DNA from: JAJXWB01 sp965246795
GTDB taxonomy: Bacteria; Pseudomonadota; Alphaproteobacteria; Rhizobiales; Beijerinckiaceae
Reading direction: 5' to 3'
DNA length: 64,000 nt
NCBI GenBank assembly: GCA_965246795.1
Contig: CBDFFN010000012.1
Location: 124,001 to 188,000, forward strand
Part shown: positions 24,898-34,156 of the stretch, piece by piece
Numbering within the stretch: the first letter of the stretch is position 1
Layout of the letters: each line of letters begins with the position of its first letter
The notes under the pieces: generated by a model
Databases searched by the model: none
The model's input: only the letters and a program-made list of their open reading frames with translations
What the model was told of the DNA's origin: nothing
Position numbers and translations under genes: made by a program

Positions 24898-25617
24898 TCA
24901 CTCCAAACGCCGCATCAGGACTTCCCTGGCCTCGTTGATGCGAGCCGCGTCCTCCGTCGCACCCCCGTAGTCGGGATGAGCTTCCTTCATCAGCGTGCGA
25001 TGCGCCCGAACCACGTCGTCACGCGTGGAGCCCTGACGAAGGCCGAGGATTTCGTACGCCTGCTGCTCGGTCAGTCCCGCGTTCCGGCGCTGGCCCGGCT
25101 CGCCGCGCCCCGCGTCACGCTGCGACTGACCTGTCTGACCCCAACCGGGAAACCGGCGGTCCAAATACGCCTCTAAAAGGCGCGCGCCTTTCGGATCGTC
25201 GCGCAGACAGTCGCGATAAAGGTCCTCGCATTCCGGCCGCGTAAACGTTTCGAGCGGCCGGCCGGCATGCGGACCAGACGTGACGCTGCCGTCCAGCGTC
25301 CCGGAAGCTTGATCGAGTTCCATATCGAGCATGGCAGAACGGACGCGCGAACGGCCCGTTGCGCGTCGCGCCGCCCACTGAAACGGTCCGAAACTCGGAA
25401 GTTTCGCGAAGCCTGCGAGCCACAGGCCCACGCCGATCCCTGCCATGCCAAGATCGACACGGCCTCGAAACAAAAGCAGCAGTCCGACCAGGCCGGCGGC
25501 CGCGCCGCCCGCGTAGCGCACAGTACGAGCGACAATCACCGGCGACGCGCGCGCAAAGAATTTCAGCCCGTACCAACCGAGGCCGAGAATCAAAGCCGCC
25601 ATGAGAAGCTGTGGCAT
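24898..25617 (-). CDS. Membrane-anchored J-domain protein
   Basis: The 239-residue protein starts with membrane segments (LLMAALILGLGWYGLKFF and YAGGAAAGLVGLLLLF) and ends in a J-domain: YEILGLRQGSTRDDVVRAHR, then the HPD motif in KEAHPDYGG. The J-domain should stimulate a DnaK-type ATPase at the membrane. The arrangement resembles DjlA/TIM14-like cochaperones with the J-domain at the C-terminus. It is followed by the VWA gene on the same strand. Its client is unknown. Confidence 0.88.
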   Translation of the reverse strand: MPQLLMAALILGLGWYGLKFFARASPVIVARTVRYAGGAAAGLVGLLLLFRGRVDLGMAGIGVGLWLAGFAKLPSFGPFQWAARRATGRSRVRSAMLDMELDQASGTLDGSVTSGPHAGRPLETFTRPECEDLYRDCLRDDPKGARLLEAYLDRRFPGWGQTGQSQRDAGRGEPGQRRNAGLTEQQAYEILGLRQGSTRDDVVRAHRTLMKEAHPDYGGATEDAARINEAREVLMRRLE

Positions 25618-25626
25618 TGCGACAGT

Positions 25627-26328
25627 CTAGCCGATCTGCGCCAGCAGCATTCGGGCCGCGCCCGCGCCATCGAGGGCCTGTTTCTCGAGCGCCGCACGAC
25701 CGCCCGACGCATAGGCAGCCGCCGCGGCAAGCAGATCGGCGAGATGCGCCGGCGCCGAAGCATCGAAACTCGCATAGGCGCCGCCCGTCAGACGCGCAAT
25801 CTCGCGGAACACCGACGCAGGTTTTGGCGCGCTGCCTTCCTGAAACAGGAACGCCTTCGTACCAAGCAGGCGCAACTCGCCCGCGAGCCTGAAAAGGTCT
25901 GCCTCGCGCTCTTCCATCGCATCGCCGATGAAGACGAGCGCGCCGACACGTCGCGTGTTCGCTTCGTTGCGCGCGTGACGAAGGACTTTTGCGATCTGCG
26001 TGCTGCCGCTGCGACAATCGATGCGCGACATGAAGTCCAACAACGCGCGGCCCTCTGTGACGAATGGCGACGCGCGGCACTCGTCGAAACCTCTGAAATA
26101 GACGAGCTGCACGTCGAGACCGCCGTGCATGCTCGCGGCCTCGAACATCTGCATCTGCAGACCTTGCGCCAAGTCCCAGGTCGGTTGCCGGCTCATCGTC
26201 GCATCGAGCGCGAAGATCAGCCGGCCGCGGCCATCCGTTCGCGCCGGCAGCGGCGTGCGGCGCACTTCGGCGAGAAAAGCGTCGACATCGTCCGGCGATG
26301 CGACGGGAGGTTGGAACCGATGCGGCAT
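25627..26328 (-). CDS. VWA domain-containing protein
   Basis: The 233-residue soluble protein is mostly a von Willebrand A-like domain. The metal-site segment is FALDATMSRQPTWD, a variant of DxSxS, and later ALVFIGDAMEEREAD would supply the second metal region. No signal peptide is seen. It lies 9 bases upstream of the J-domain gene on the same strand, so the two are probably co-transcribed. Function not recognised beyond the fold. Confidence 0.85.
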   Translation of the reverse strand: MPHRFQPPVASPDDVDAFLAEVRRTPLPARTDGRGRLIFALDATMSRQPTWDLAQGLQMQMFEAASMHGGLDVQLVYFRGFDECRASPFVTEGRALLDFMSRIDCRSGSTQIAKVLRHARNEANTRRVGALVFIGDAMEEREADLFRLAGELRLLGTKAFLFQEGSAPKPASVFREIARLTGGAYASFDASAPAHLADLLAAAAAYASGGRAALEKQALDGAGAARMLLAQIG

Positions 26329-26370
26329 GGCCTAGAGATCGTGGCGTGAATGGCCCGCGGCAAGACGTTG

Positions 26371-26808
26371 CTAGAGCAGCCCGAGTTCGCGTAGGTCGCG
26401 CCGCAACTCTTCAGGCATCGCCGCGACCTCGCCCTGCCCGGCCTTGAGGTCGTCGGGCGCCTCATGCGCCAACAGATATCGCCACCCCTGAAACGGTTTT
26501 CGCGGCGCGGGCATCACGGCGTGCAATTTCGGCTGCAGAACCAAATTGCAGCGGCCGATGCCCTCACTGTCGACGAACGGTCGGACCTCCAGCAGCTTCT
26601 GTCGCGCTGTGATCTGTCCGCGAATGACCCAATAGAGCGAACCGCCGTCCAGCAACTCCTCGACGCGCTTCGGCATCATGCGTGTCGTGTGAATGTGCTC
26701 GATCGGCTGCTTGCGACGCTTCTTCTCGGCCAGGCGCTGCATGATCCATGCATCGAGGTGCTTGATCGATTCAGCGCCGACGGAGAGCTTCAGGAGGTGG
26801 AGAGGCAT
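26371..26808 (-). CDS. DUF1489 family protein
   Basis: This 145-residue soluble protein fits the alphaproteobacterial DUF1489 family: HLLKLSVGAESIKHLDAW at the start, HTTRMMPKRVEELLDGGSLYWVIRG in the middle, and PKLHAVMPAPRKPFQGWRYL near the end. The family has no known function. It is 33 bases from the SDR gene on the same strand. Confidence 0.88.
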   Translation of the reverse strand: MPLHLLKLSVGAESIKHLDAWIMQRLAEKKRRKQPIEHIHTTRMMPKRVEELLDGGSLYWVIRGQITARQKLLEVRPFVDSEGIGRCNLVLQPKLHAVMPAPRKPFQGWRYLLAHEAPDDLKAGQGEVAAMPEELRRDLRELGLL

Positions 26809-26841
26809 TTCGCGCGAGATAGCCGCACGGGAAGCGTCTGC

Positions 26842-27597
26842 CTACCCCCTGCCGACAAATGGCATCTTCGTCGCCATGACGGTCATGAACAGCACGTTCG
26901 ACGCCAGCGGCAGGCCCGCCATGTAAATGACCGCGTCGGCAACGTGCTGCGGCTCCATCACCGCCTCTGCGGCAATCGCACCGTGTGCCTGCGGCACGCC
27001 AGCCTTCATACGCCCGCCCATGTCGGTGTCCGCATTGCCGATGTCGATCTGACCGCACGCGATGTCGTACTTTCGGCCATCGAGCGCCGTCGATTTTGTC
27101 AGTCCCGTGATCGCGTGCTTCGTCGATGTGTAAGGCGCAGAATTCGGCCTTGGCGCATGCGCCGAGATCGAACCGTTATTTATGATGCGGCCGCCGCGTG
27201 GCGACTGGTCTTTCATCAGGCGGATCGCGCCCTGCGTACAAAGGAAAGCGCCGGTCAGGTTTGTATCGACGACCGCCTTCCATTGCTCGAACGTAAGCTC
27301 TTCGAGCCCGACAGGCGGCGCGCCGATGCCCGCATTGTTAAAAAGCAGATCGAGACGGCCGAATTTCTCTTTTGTTTTTGCAAAGAGTGCATCGACGTCG
27401 GCAGGCACGCCAACGTCTGTCACAACGGCAAGGGCTTCGCCACCTACCGCCGTCACCTTCTTCGCCGCAGCCTCGAGTCGGTCCGCACGCCGGCCGGCGA
27501 GCACGATGTTCCAGCCGGCTTTCGCCAGCGCCACTGCCGTGACTTCGCCGATGCCTGCCGTTGCGCCCGTGATCAGCGCCACTTTACGATTTGCCAT
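26842..27597 (-). CDS. Short-chain dehydrogenase/reductase
   Basis: A 251-residue classical SDR. The cofactor loop is TGATAGIG, the NNAG motif is present (LLFNNAGIGAP), and the catalytic Ser and Tyr-x-x-x-Lys lie in NNGSISAH and YTSTK. The AGRR sequence after beta-2 suggests NADP(H) preference. It starts exactly where the carboxylase alpha-subunit gene stops, so the two are likely co-transcribed, but the substrate cannot be deduced. Confidence 0.92.
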   Translation of the reverse strand: MANRKVALITGATAGIGEVTAVALAKAGWNIVLAGRRADRLEAAAKKVTAVGGEALAVVTDVGVPADVDALFAKTKEKFGRLDLLFNNAGIGAPPVGLEELTFEQWKAVVDTNLTGAFLCTQGAIRLMKDQSPRGGRIINNGSISAHAPRPNSAPYTSTKHAITGLTKSTALDGRKYDIACGQIDIGNADTDMGGRMKAGVPQAHGAIAAEAVMEPQHVADAVIYMAGLPLASNVLFMTVMATKMPFVGRG

Positions 27598-29562
27598 TCA
27601 TCCCTCCCGGTGCACGGTGACGATGCGGTCGCCTTGTGCGACCTGCGTTCCAATCGCCTCGTTGATCTCTCCGACGCTGCCGGCGAACGGCGCCACGAGC
27701 GCGTGTTCCATCTTCATCGCCTCGATCACCGCAAGGCGTTGACCTTTCTCGACGCTCTCGCCCTTCTTGACGAAGGTCGCGATGAGCTTGCCGTGCATCG
27801 GCGATTTAATGACCGCGTCGCCCACACTGCCGCTCTCGGCATCGACGTCGAGCGGATTGGTGAGCGCCATCGCCCATTGTCGACCGCCCGACAGGACGAG
27901 CAATTTTTCGCCATCCGCCACGATTTTTGGGGAAGGTCCGGTTGCTGCTTCGCCATCGGCCAACGCGAGCGCGCCGCCGCCGGTGAAACCGCCGACCCAC
28001 TCACCGAAGACGGGCTCGCCATCGACAAGTGCACGCACGGGCATGCGGCGTGGCGCGCCGAACCCGAAGGCATCAGCAACGGTCCAAGGGTCGCTCTGCT
28101 GGTCCGAACGATCGCGCGCAAGATGCGCGATGCGTGTCGCCTCTTGGCGCGCAAGCGATGCCAGACCAACTTGCAGCACCGCAGCATCCGGCGTGCGCTG
28201 CGTGAGCACCTCCAACGAGCGGTCGATCGTGCCAGTGTCGAACGCGCCGATGCGAAAATCGTTGAGGTCGCAAAGCGCGCGCAGGAAAGCAGTATTCGTC
28301 TTCGGACCGGCGACTATCGCCGCGCCGAGCGCTTGCGAGAGACGATCCAACGCCTCGTCGCGCGAAGAACCATGCGCGATGATCTTTGCTATCATTGGAT
28401 CGTAGTAGGGCGTTACCGCATCGCCCTGCTCCACGCCGGTGTCGACACGGATGCCTTCGCCCTCAGGCAGATCGAGCGCGACAAGCTTGCCCGTTGACGG
28501 CAGAAAGCCGCCGTCCGCATCCTCCGCATAGAGCCGCGCTTCGACAGCGTGGCCGTGAATGGCAAGCTTGTCTTGCAACAACGGCAGGAGCTCGCCGGAC
28601 GCGACACGAATCTGCCACTCCACGAGATCGAGCCCCGTGATCGCTTCCGTCACGGGATGCTCGACCTGAAGCCGAGTGTTCATTTCCATGAAGAAGAAGC
28701 CGTCGTCGCGCAAACCTTGCGAGGAATCTGCGATGAACTCGACGGTGCCTGCACCGACATATCCGACGGCCTTTGCCGCTTCGACCGCCGCGCGCCCCAT
28801 CTTGTCGCGCATCACCGTGGTCATGCCGGGCGCCGGCGCTTCCTCGATCACCTTCTGGTGACGACGCTGCAACGAGCAGTCGCGCTCGAAGAGATGCACG
28901 GCGTTGCCGTGCGCGTCGGCGAAGACCTGAATCTCGATGTGACGCGGCGCGGCGACGTAGCGCTCGATCATTACATGCGCATTGCCAAAGGCGGACTGCG
29001 CCTCGCGCTGCGCGCTGGCGAGCGCCTCGGAAAAGTCCTTCGCGTCGTCGACGCGGCGCATGCCCTTGCCGCCGCCGCCAGCGACCGCCTTGATGAGAAC
29101 AGGATAGCCGACGCGTGCAGCCTCCGACGCGAGATGTCCCGCGTCCTGCTCGGCGCCAAAATAGCCGGGTACGATCGGCACGCCGGCTTTCTGCATCAGC
29201 GCCTTCGCCGCGTCTTTCAGGCCCATCGCGCGGATCGCCGATGCCGGCGGCCCGACGAACACGATCTTTTCGCGCGCACAACGGTCGGCGAAGTCGGCAT
29301 TCTCGGAGAGAAAGCCGTAGCCGGGGTGAATCGCCTCGGCGCTCGATGCTTTCGCCGCCGCAATGATCGCGTCTGCAACGAGATAGCTTTCGCGGGCGGG
29401 TGCTGGCCCGATGTGATGCGCCTCGTCGGCAAGCCGCACGTGGCGCGCGGTCGCATCCGCGTCTGAATAGACGGCGATGGTCCGCAGCCCCATGCGCCGC
29501 GCGGTGGCGATGATGCGGCAGGCGATCTCGCCGCGGTTGGCAATGAGGAGGGATTTAATCAA
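27598..29562 (-). CDS. mccA: Biotin-dependent acyl-CoA carboxylase alpha subunit, probably methylcrotonyl-CoA carboxylase
   Basis: The 654-residue protein carries biotin carboxylase (LLIANRGEIACRIIATARRM; ATP-grasp loop GGGGKGMRRV) and, after a linker, a C-terminal biotinyl domain with the biotinylated Lys in EAMKMEH. It carboxylates biotin and hands CO2 to the beta subunit. The layout fits methylcrotonyl-, geranyl- or propionyl-CoA carboxylases. An MCC-type beta subunit nearby and an isovaleryl-CoA dehydrogenase gene in the window support leucine breakdown. A 161-base gap and a broken zeta-like gene separate it from the beta subunit, an unusual interruption. Confidence 0.88.
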   Translation of the reverse strand: MIKSLLIANRGEIACRIIATARRMGLRTIAVYSDADATARHVRLADEAHHIGPAPARESYLVADAIIAAAKASSAEAIHPGYGFLSENADFADRCAREKIVFVGPPASAIRAMGLKDAAKALMQKAGVPIVPGYFGAEQDAGHLASEAARVGYPVLIKAVAGGGGKGMRRVDDAKDFSEALASAQREAQSAFGNAHVMIERYVAAPRHIEIQVFADAHGNAVHLFERDCSLQRRHQKVIEEAPAPGMTTVMRDKMGRAAVEAAKAVGYVGAGTVEFIADSSQGLRDDGFFFMEMNTRLQVEHPVTEAITGLDLVEWQIRVASGELLPLLQDKLAIHGHAVEARLYAEDADGGFLPSTGKLVALDLPEGEGIRVDTGVEQGDAVTPYYDPMIAKIIAHGSSRDEALDRLSQALGAAIVAGPKTNTAFLRALCDLNDFRIGAFDTGTIDRSLEVLTQRTPDAAVLQVGLASLARQEATRIAHLARDRSDQQSDPWTVADAFGFGAPRRMPVRALVDGEPVFGEWVGGFTGGGALALADGEAATGPSPKIVADGEKLLVLSGGRQWAMALTNPLDVDAESGSVGDAVIKSPMHGKLIATFVKKGESVEKGQRLAVIEAMKMEHALVAPFAGSVGEINEAIGTQVAQGDRIVTVHREG

Positions 29563-29723
29563 GACAGCACCGGCTTACACGTATTGATGAGAAATCGCCT
29601 GTCACGTCCGTCTTGGCCTACATGCGCATGCCGGAAGTCCGCCGAGCCAGGTCGTGATCGCAACCGGCAATCCGTCACCATTACGCGCGTCGACGCAGCC
29701 GGCCTGCCCCTCCGCAGCGACAC

Positions 29724-30002
29724 CTACCGGTAGACGCGTCTCGGACGGCAGGATGATACCGTCGTCCCGATCGAAAAGGAACGACGCTCGTGGATAAGCG
29801 ATCGTGTCAGATCGAGCGCCACGCGCGCCGCCCGTGCCGATGTCGCAGCGGGTTCGAGCGGCGACAATCCGCGCGCAATTTCATCGAGGTTCACGAAGCG
29901 CGACGAACCGGACACCGCCTTGATGTACCGGAAGGCGTATGTCGTCTTGCCCGCGCCATTCGGCCCAGCGATGAGAAAGAGCTGCGGCTGCGACTGCATC
30001 AC
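29724..30002 (-). pseudogene. Truncated zeta-toxin-like P-loop ATPase
   Basis: The N-terminal 80 residues match small zeta-like kinases: Walker A AGPNGAGKTT at residues 12-21, then FVNLDEIARGLSPLEP and LIHERRSFSIGTT, where relatives usually have SFxxETTLSG. Similarity ends there, and the frame closes after 92 residues instead of about 190. The break falls within a 34-base stretch (29735-29768) that repeats the 3' end of the adjacent carboxylase beta gene. The start GTG/ATG overlaps the beta-subunit stop. It looks like a gene cut by recombination. Whether the fragment is still expressed is not known; a short ATP-binding peptide is possible. Confidence 0.7.
29735..29768. repeat. 34-base direct repeat of the carboxylase beta-gene 3' end
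   Basis: Bases 29735-29768 match 30078-30111 with one mismatch (29761 versus 30104), 343 bases apart in the same orientation. In the beta subunit these bases encode DDGIILPSETR. At 29735-29768 the same peptide would be read in another frame of the broken zeta-like gene. The repeat marks a recombination joint. Confidence 0.9.
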
Positions 30003-31570
30003 ATCCGGAACACGCCGAACTTAGTCTCAGGGATCGGCGCATTCAGCGTCGCCGAAAACGCCAGCGACAACACGCGCCGCGTCTCGGACGGCAGGATGAT
30101 ACCATCGTCCCAGATACGGGCGGTGGCGAAATACGGCGAGCCCTCGCCCTCGATCTGGTCGCGGATCGGCGCCTTGAAGATCTCTTCTTCCTCGGCACTC
30201 CAGCTTTTGCCCGATGCCTCGATATTGTCGCGACGCACGGTCGAAAGCACGCTTGCCGCCTGCTCCGCGCCCATGACGGAAATTTTCGCATTCGGCCACG
30301 TGAAGAGGAAGCGCGGTGAATAGGCCCGACCGCACATCCCGTAATTGCCGGCGCCGAAAGAGCCACCGACGATGAGCGTGATCTTCGGCACTTTCGCACA
30401 GGCGACGGCCGTCACGAGTTTTGCGCCATCCTTCGCGATCCCGCCGGACTCCGCTTGCCGGCCCACCATGAAGCCAGAGATGTTCTGCAAGAAGAGCAGC
30501 GGAATGCGACGCTGACAGCAAAGTTCGATGAAATGCGCGCCCTTCAGCGCGCTTTCCGAAAACAAAATGCCGTTATTGCCGAGAATGCCGACGGGAATAC
30601 CGTGCAGATGCGCGAAACCTGTGACGAGCGTCGTCGCATAGCGCGCTTTCCACTCGTCGAACTCGGACCCGTCGACGAGGCGGCGGATAATCTCGCGCAC
30701 GTCGTATTGCTGGCGAAAGTCGAGTGGCACGATGCCATCGAGATCGCCGAGTTCCTCCTTCGGCGGCCGCACCTCCGCAATCGGAATGTCTAGGGATTTT
30801 CGCGTATTCAGATTGCCGACGATCTTTCGCGCAATGGCGAGCGCATGATCGTCGTTGGCCGCAAAATGATCCGCCACGCCGGAGATACGTGTGTGGACGT
30901 CCGCACCGCCGAGGTCTTCGGCCGACACCACCTCGCCAGTCGCCGCTTTCACGAGCGGCGGACCGCCGAGAAAGATCGTACCCTGGTTGCGCACGATGAC
31001 GGTCTCGTCCGACATCGCGGGCACGTAAGCGCCGCCCGCCGTGCAGGAGCCCATCACGACGGCAATCTGTGCGATGCCCTGCGCGGACATGTTCGCCTGA
31101 TTGAAGAAGATGCGCCCGAAATGCTCGCGATCGGGAAAGACCTCGATCTGCTGCGGAAGGTTCGCACCGCCGGAATCGACGAGATAGACGCAGGGCAGAT
31201 TATTCTCCCGCGCGATCTCCTGCGCACGAAGATGCTTCTTCACCGTCATCGGATAATAGGTGCCGCCCTTGATCGTCGAGTCGTTGGCGACGATCAGCGT
31301 CTCGCGGCCGCTCACGCGCCCGATGCCCGTGATGACCCCTGCCCCGTGGATGTCGCCGCCGTACATGCCGTAAGCGGCAAGCGGCGAGAATTCGAGGAAC
31401 GGCGATCCCGGATCGAGCAGACGATGCACGCGGTCGCGCGGCAGAAGTTTTCCGCGCTTGAGATGCCGCGTGCGCGACGCCTCGTTGCCGCCGAGCGACG
31501 CCGTCGCGCGGCGCTCGTTCAGTTCGGCAATAAGGTCCTTCCAGCGCGGAAGGTTCGCGGGTGCGTTCAA
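29999..31570 (-). CDS. mccB: Acyl-CoA carboxylase beta (carboxyltransferase) subunit, methylcrotonyl-CoA type
   Basis: The 523-residue carboxyltransferase has two crotonase-like halves and transfers CO2 from biotin to the acyl-CoA. Features of MCC-beta proteins include SRTRHLKRGKLLPRDRVHRL, SGGANLPQQIEVFPDREHFG, GSCTAGGAYVPAMSDE and FGAGNYGMCGRAYSPRFLF. The last segment (NYGMCGRAY) is typical of methylcrotonyl-CoA or geranyl-CoA rather than propionyl-CoA carboxylase. Its start overlaps the stop of the MFS gene by four bases. The 3' end overlaps the broken zeta-like gene. Confidence 0.9.
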   Translation of the reverse strand: MNAPANLPRWKDLIAELNERRATASLGGNEASRTRHLKRGKLLPRDRVHRLLDPGSPFLEFSPLAAYGMYGGDIHGAGVITGIGRVSGRETLIVANDSTIKGGTYYPMTVKKHLRAQEIARENNLPCVYLVDSGGANLPQQIEVFPDREHFGRIFFNQANMSAQGIAQIAVVMGSCTAGGAYVPAMSDETVIVRNQGTIFLGGPPLVKAATGEVVSAEDLGGADVHTRISGVADHFAANDDHALAIARKIVGNLNTRKSLDIPIAEVRPPKEELGDLDGIVPLDFRQQYDVREIIRRLVDGSEFDEWKARYATTLVTGFAHLHGIPVGILGNNGILFSESALKGAHFIELCCQRRIPLLFLQNISGFMVGRQAESGGIAKDGAKLVTAVACAKVPKITLIVGGSFGAGNYGMCGRAYSPRFLFTWPNAKISVMGAEQAASVLSTVRRDNIEASGKSWSAEEEEIFKAPIRDQIEGEGSPYFATARIWDDGIILPSETRRVLSLAFSATLNAPIPETKFGVFRM

Positions 31571-32898
31571 ACGTGGCGCTCCATCGCGGAGTTCTTCTTC
31601 GTGTCACGCATCGTCACGTAGATGATGAGCGACAGGAAGATGCAGGCAGTTAGGTAATAATAAAACCAGGCCTCGTTGCCCTGACTCTTGAGCCAGAGCG
31701 CGATCGGTTCCGCCGTCCCTCCGAAGATTGACACGGTCAGCGCGTAAGGCACGGCGACGCCTGTCGCGCGCACCGCCGTCGGGAAGAGTTCCGCCTTCAC
31801 CACAGCGTTGATCGACGTGTAGCCGCTGACAATCACCCACGCTCCCGCAATGAGGAAGAAGGCGACCCACGGACCCTTCGCAGCCTGCAATGAAGTCAGG
31901 ATGGGGATCGTGAAGATCGTGCCAGCGACTCCGAAGGCGATCAGCAGCCATTTACGACCGATGCGATCGGAGATCGCGCCGTAGATCGGCTGAAGTGCCA
32001 TTGCGAAGATCAGCGAAGCCGCGGCAACTATTGTCGTCTGGTCGTCTGTCAGACCGACCGACAGCTTCAAGAACTTCTGCATATAGGTCGTGTAAGTATA
32101 GAAGGCCGCCGTCCCTCCCATCGTCAGGCCGACGACCAGCAGCACTTCGCGCGGATATTTCAGAAAGCCCCAGACGGGGATCTTCGTCTTGCCCTCGGTT
32201 TTGGCTTCGACGAACGACTCCGTCTCGTGCAGTTGACGCCGCATCACGGCGGAGACGATCGCAAGACCTGCGCCGATCACGAACGGAATGCGCCAGCCCC
32301 AATCGCGCAGTTGGTCAGGCGTGAGAAACACTTTCTGCAAGATCAGCAGCACGACGAGCGCACAAAGCTGGCCGCCGATGAGCGTCACATACTGGAAGCT
32401 TGAATAGAAACCGCGATTCTTTTCGTCGGAAATTTCGGCGATGTAGGCGGCGCTCGCGCCGTACTCGCCCCCAAGACTCAAACCCTGGATGATGCGTGCG
32501 ACGCTGAGCATGATCGGCGCACCGATACCAATCGTCGCGTAGGTCGGGCAGACCGCGATCATCAGCGAGCCGAAACACATCATCAGCACCGACACCGTCA
32601 GTGCGATGCGTCGCCCGTAATGATCGGCGACATTGCCGAACAGCCACGCGCCGATCGGCCGCATCAGGAATGTCACGGCGAACAGGATCGCTGCGCTCAG
32701 CTGCTGCGAGACGGGGTCGCCCTTCGGAAAGAAAGACGGCGCGAAGTATAGCGCGAAAGCCGCATAGGCGTAGAAATCATACCACTCGACGAGATTACCG
32801 ATCGAGCCGATGAAGATCGCCTTGATGCGTTGGCCGACGTCCAGCGTGCCGGCCGCATTGGCGGCGGGCATGCGTCCGCCCATCGTGTTCACGCTCAT
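31567..32898 (-). CDS. MFS transporter, metabolite:H+ symporter type
   Basis: The 443-residue protein has about 12 membrane helices and hallmarks of the MHS subfamily: IGNLVEWYDFYAYAAFALYF at the start, FLMRPIGAWLFGNVADHYGRR between helices 2 and 3, ARIIQGLSLGGEYGASAAYI, and WGWRIPFVIGAGLAI. Relatives import organic acids such as 2-oxoglutarate, shikimate or citrate with protons. The substrate here cannot be told; translational overlap with the carboxylase beta subunit hints at a carboxylate or branched-chain acid. The start at 32898 gives the conserved N-terminus. Confidence 0.92.
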   Translation of the reverse strand: MSVNTMGGRMPAANAAGTLDVGQRIKAIFIGSIGNLVEWYDFYAYAAFALYFAPSFFPKGDPVSQQLSAAILFAVTFLMRPIGAWLFGNVADHYGRRIALTVSVLMMCFGSLMIAVCPTYATIGIGAPIMLSVARIIQGLSLGGEYGASAAYIAEISDEKNRGFYSSFQYVTLIGGQLCALVVLLILQKVFLTPDQLRDWGWRIPFVIGAGLAIVSAVMRRQLHETESFVEAKTEGKTKIPVWGFLKYPREVLLVVGLTMGGTAAFYTYTTYMQKFLKLSVGLTDDQTTIVAAASLIFAMALQPIYGAISDRIGRKWLLIAFGVAGTIFTIPILTSLQAAKGPWVAFFLIAGAWVIVSGYTSINAVVKAELFPTAVRATGVAVPYALTVSIFGGTAEPIALWLKSQGNEAWFYYYLTACIFLSLIIYVTMRDTKKNSAMERHV

Positions 32899-32902
32899 CG
32901 TC

Positions 32903-33322
32903 CTATCCCTGTTTTTTCTCTTTTGGCGCCCACGGCGCAGTCGCGCCCCCGGCGTCCTTCCAACCCCTATATCCGCCCTCGATATGGGCGACGGGCGCGA
33001 GGCCCATTTGTATCGCGGTCTGCGCGGCGAGCGCCGAGCGCATGCCGCCGGCACAGAAAAATACGAACTTCTTGTCCTGCGCGAAGATCGGCTTGTGATA
33101 CGGGCTCGCCGGATCGATCCAGAATTCAAGCATGCCGCGCGTACAATGGAGGGCGCCGGGCACATGGCCATCGCGCTCGAGTTCGCGCGGATCGCGAATA
33201 TCGACGAGCACCACATCGTCGCGGCCTTGTAGCTTCACCGCCTCGGCCGCTGGCAGCGTCTCGATCTCGGCGTTTGCCTTGTCGATCAGGCTTTTGACGC
33301 CCGTCGTTATGGTCTGCGGCAA
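32903..33322 (-). CDS. Rhodanese-like domain protein
   Basis: A single rhodanese domain of 139 residues. DDVVLVDIRDPRELERDGHVPGALH leads to the active-site loop FFCAGGMRSALAA, with Cys as the sulfur or phosphate acceptor, and it ends with HIEGGYRGWKDAGG. No ATG exists at the right place. The TTG at 33320-33322, preceded by GGGAGTGAG at a good distance, gives LPQTITTGVKSLIDKANAEI as the N-terminus, which suits the family. The MFS gene follows after four bases. Confidence 0.85.
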   Translation of the reverse strand: MPQTITTGVKSLIDKANAEIETLPAAEAVKLQGRDDVVLVDIRDPRELERDGHVPGALHCTRGMLEFWIDPASPYHKPIFAQDKKFVFFCAGGMRSALAAQTAIQMGLAPVAHIEGGYRGWKDAGGATAPWAPKEKKQG

Positions 33323-33430
33323 TGTCTCACTCCCGGCCGGACCATGATGCGCCCGCGCCGGAAAAATCAACTGCCCCGACAAGAGGCATAGGCCGGGCGC
33401 TGTCGGTCGTCGTTCGGGCGTGGCATAGGG

Positions 33431-34156
33431 TTGTTCCCGCCAACGATCCGCTTCGCCGTGCCCCCTCTCGACGCTTTCGCCCTCGCCTTCTTTCTCGTCT
33501 GCTGGTGCGGCTACGCGATCATGGTGTGGCGCGCGCAACGTCCGGGCATCGGCCTTATGGCGACGATGCACAAGAACCGTCTGAGCTGGATGCAACAGAT
33601 GGCCGTGCGCGAGAACCGCATCGTCGATACGTCCATCGTCAACACGCTGTGCAACGGCTCGGCTTTCTTCGCCTCGACGTCGCTCATCGCCATCGGTGGC
33701 GCGGCGACACTCCTGCGCGGCACAGAGGATGCGCTGCGCCTCTTTGCCGAACTTCCTCTCGCGCCGGCGATTTCGCGGGGCGTGTGGGAGATCAAAGCCG
33801 TCGGCCTTCTTATGATTTTCGGCTACGCCTTCTTCAAATTCGCTTGGTCGTACCGGTTGTTCAATTATTCGGCGATCCTTATCGGCGCGACGCCGCTGCC
33901 GAGCTCGCCCAATGCCGAAGCACGCCTCGCGGCGGCCGACCGCGCTGCGAATATGACCGTCGTCGCGGGAAGCAACTTCGCGGCGGGACAACGCGCTTTC
34001 TTCTTCTCCTTTGCCTATCTCGGCTGGTTCCTCGGTCCCTGGGTTCTGATCGGCGCGACGCTGCTCATCACAATCGTCATCTGGCGTCGGCAATTCCGCT
34101 CCGCAGCGCTCGATGCGCTTTCGATCGCCATGCCGGGCGAAGAGCAACGCCAATGA
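33431..34156 (+). CDS. DUF599 family membrane protein
   Basis: The 241-residue protein has about four membrane helices and the DUF599 landmarks: WRAQRPGIGLMATMHKNRLSWM, DTSIVNTLCNGSAFFAST, and KFAWSYRLFNYSAILIGATP. The family has no established function. The start shown is TTG; a GTG nine codons later (33458) is an alternative. Its stop overlaps the start of the acetyltransferase gene (ATGA), so the two are translationally coupled. Confidence 0.85.
   Translation: MFPPTIRFAVPPLDAFALAFFLVCWCGYAIMVWRAQRPGIGLMATMHKNRLSWMQQMAVRENRIVDTSIVNTLCNGSAFFASTSLIAIGGAATLLRGTEDALRLFAELPLAPAISRGVWEIKAVGLLMIFGYAFFKFAWSYRLFNYSAILIGATPLPSSPNAEARLAAADRAANMTVVAGSNFAAGQRAFFFSFAYLGWFLGPWVLIGATLLITIVIWRRQFRSAALDALSIAMPGEEQRQ

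Noticed and set aside
26464..28497. A 677-residue open frame on the plus strand across DUF1489, SDR and mccA.
   Set aside because: It spans three well-supported minus-strand genes and their gaps and has shadow-frame composition.
32903..34153. A 416-residue minus-strand frame containing the rhodanese domain.
   Set aside because: Only the final 139 residues are conserved. The rest is antisense to the DUF599 gene, so the TTG at 33322 is taken as the start.
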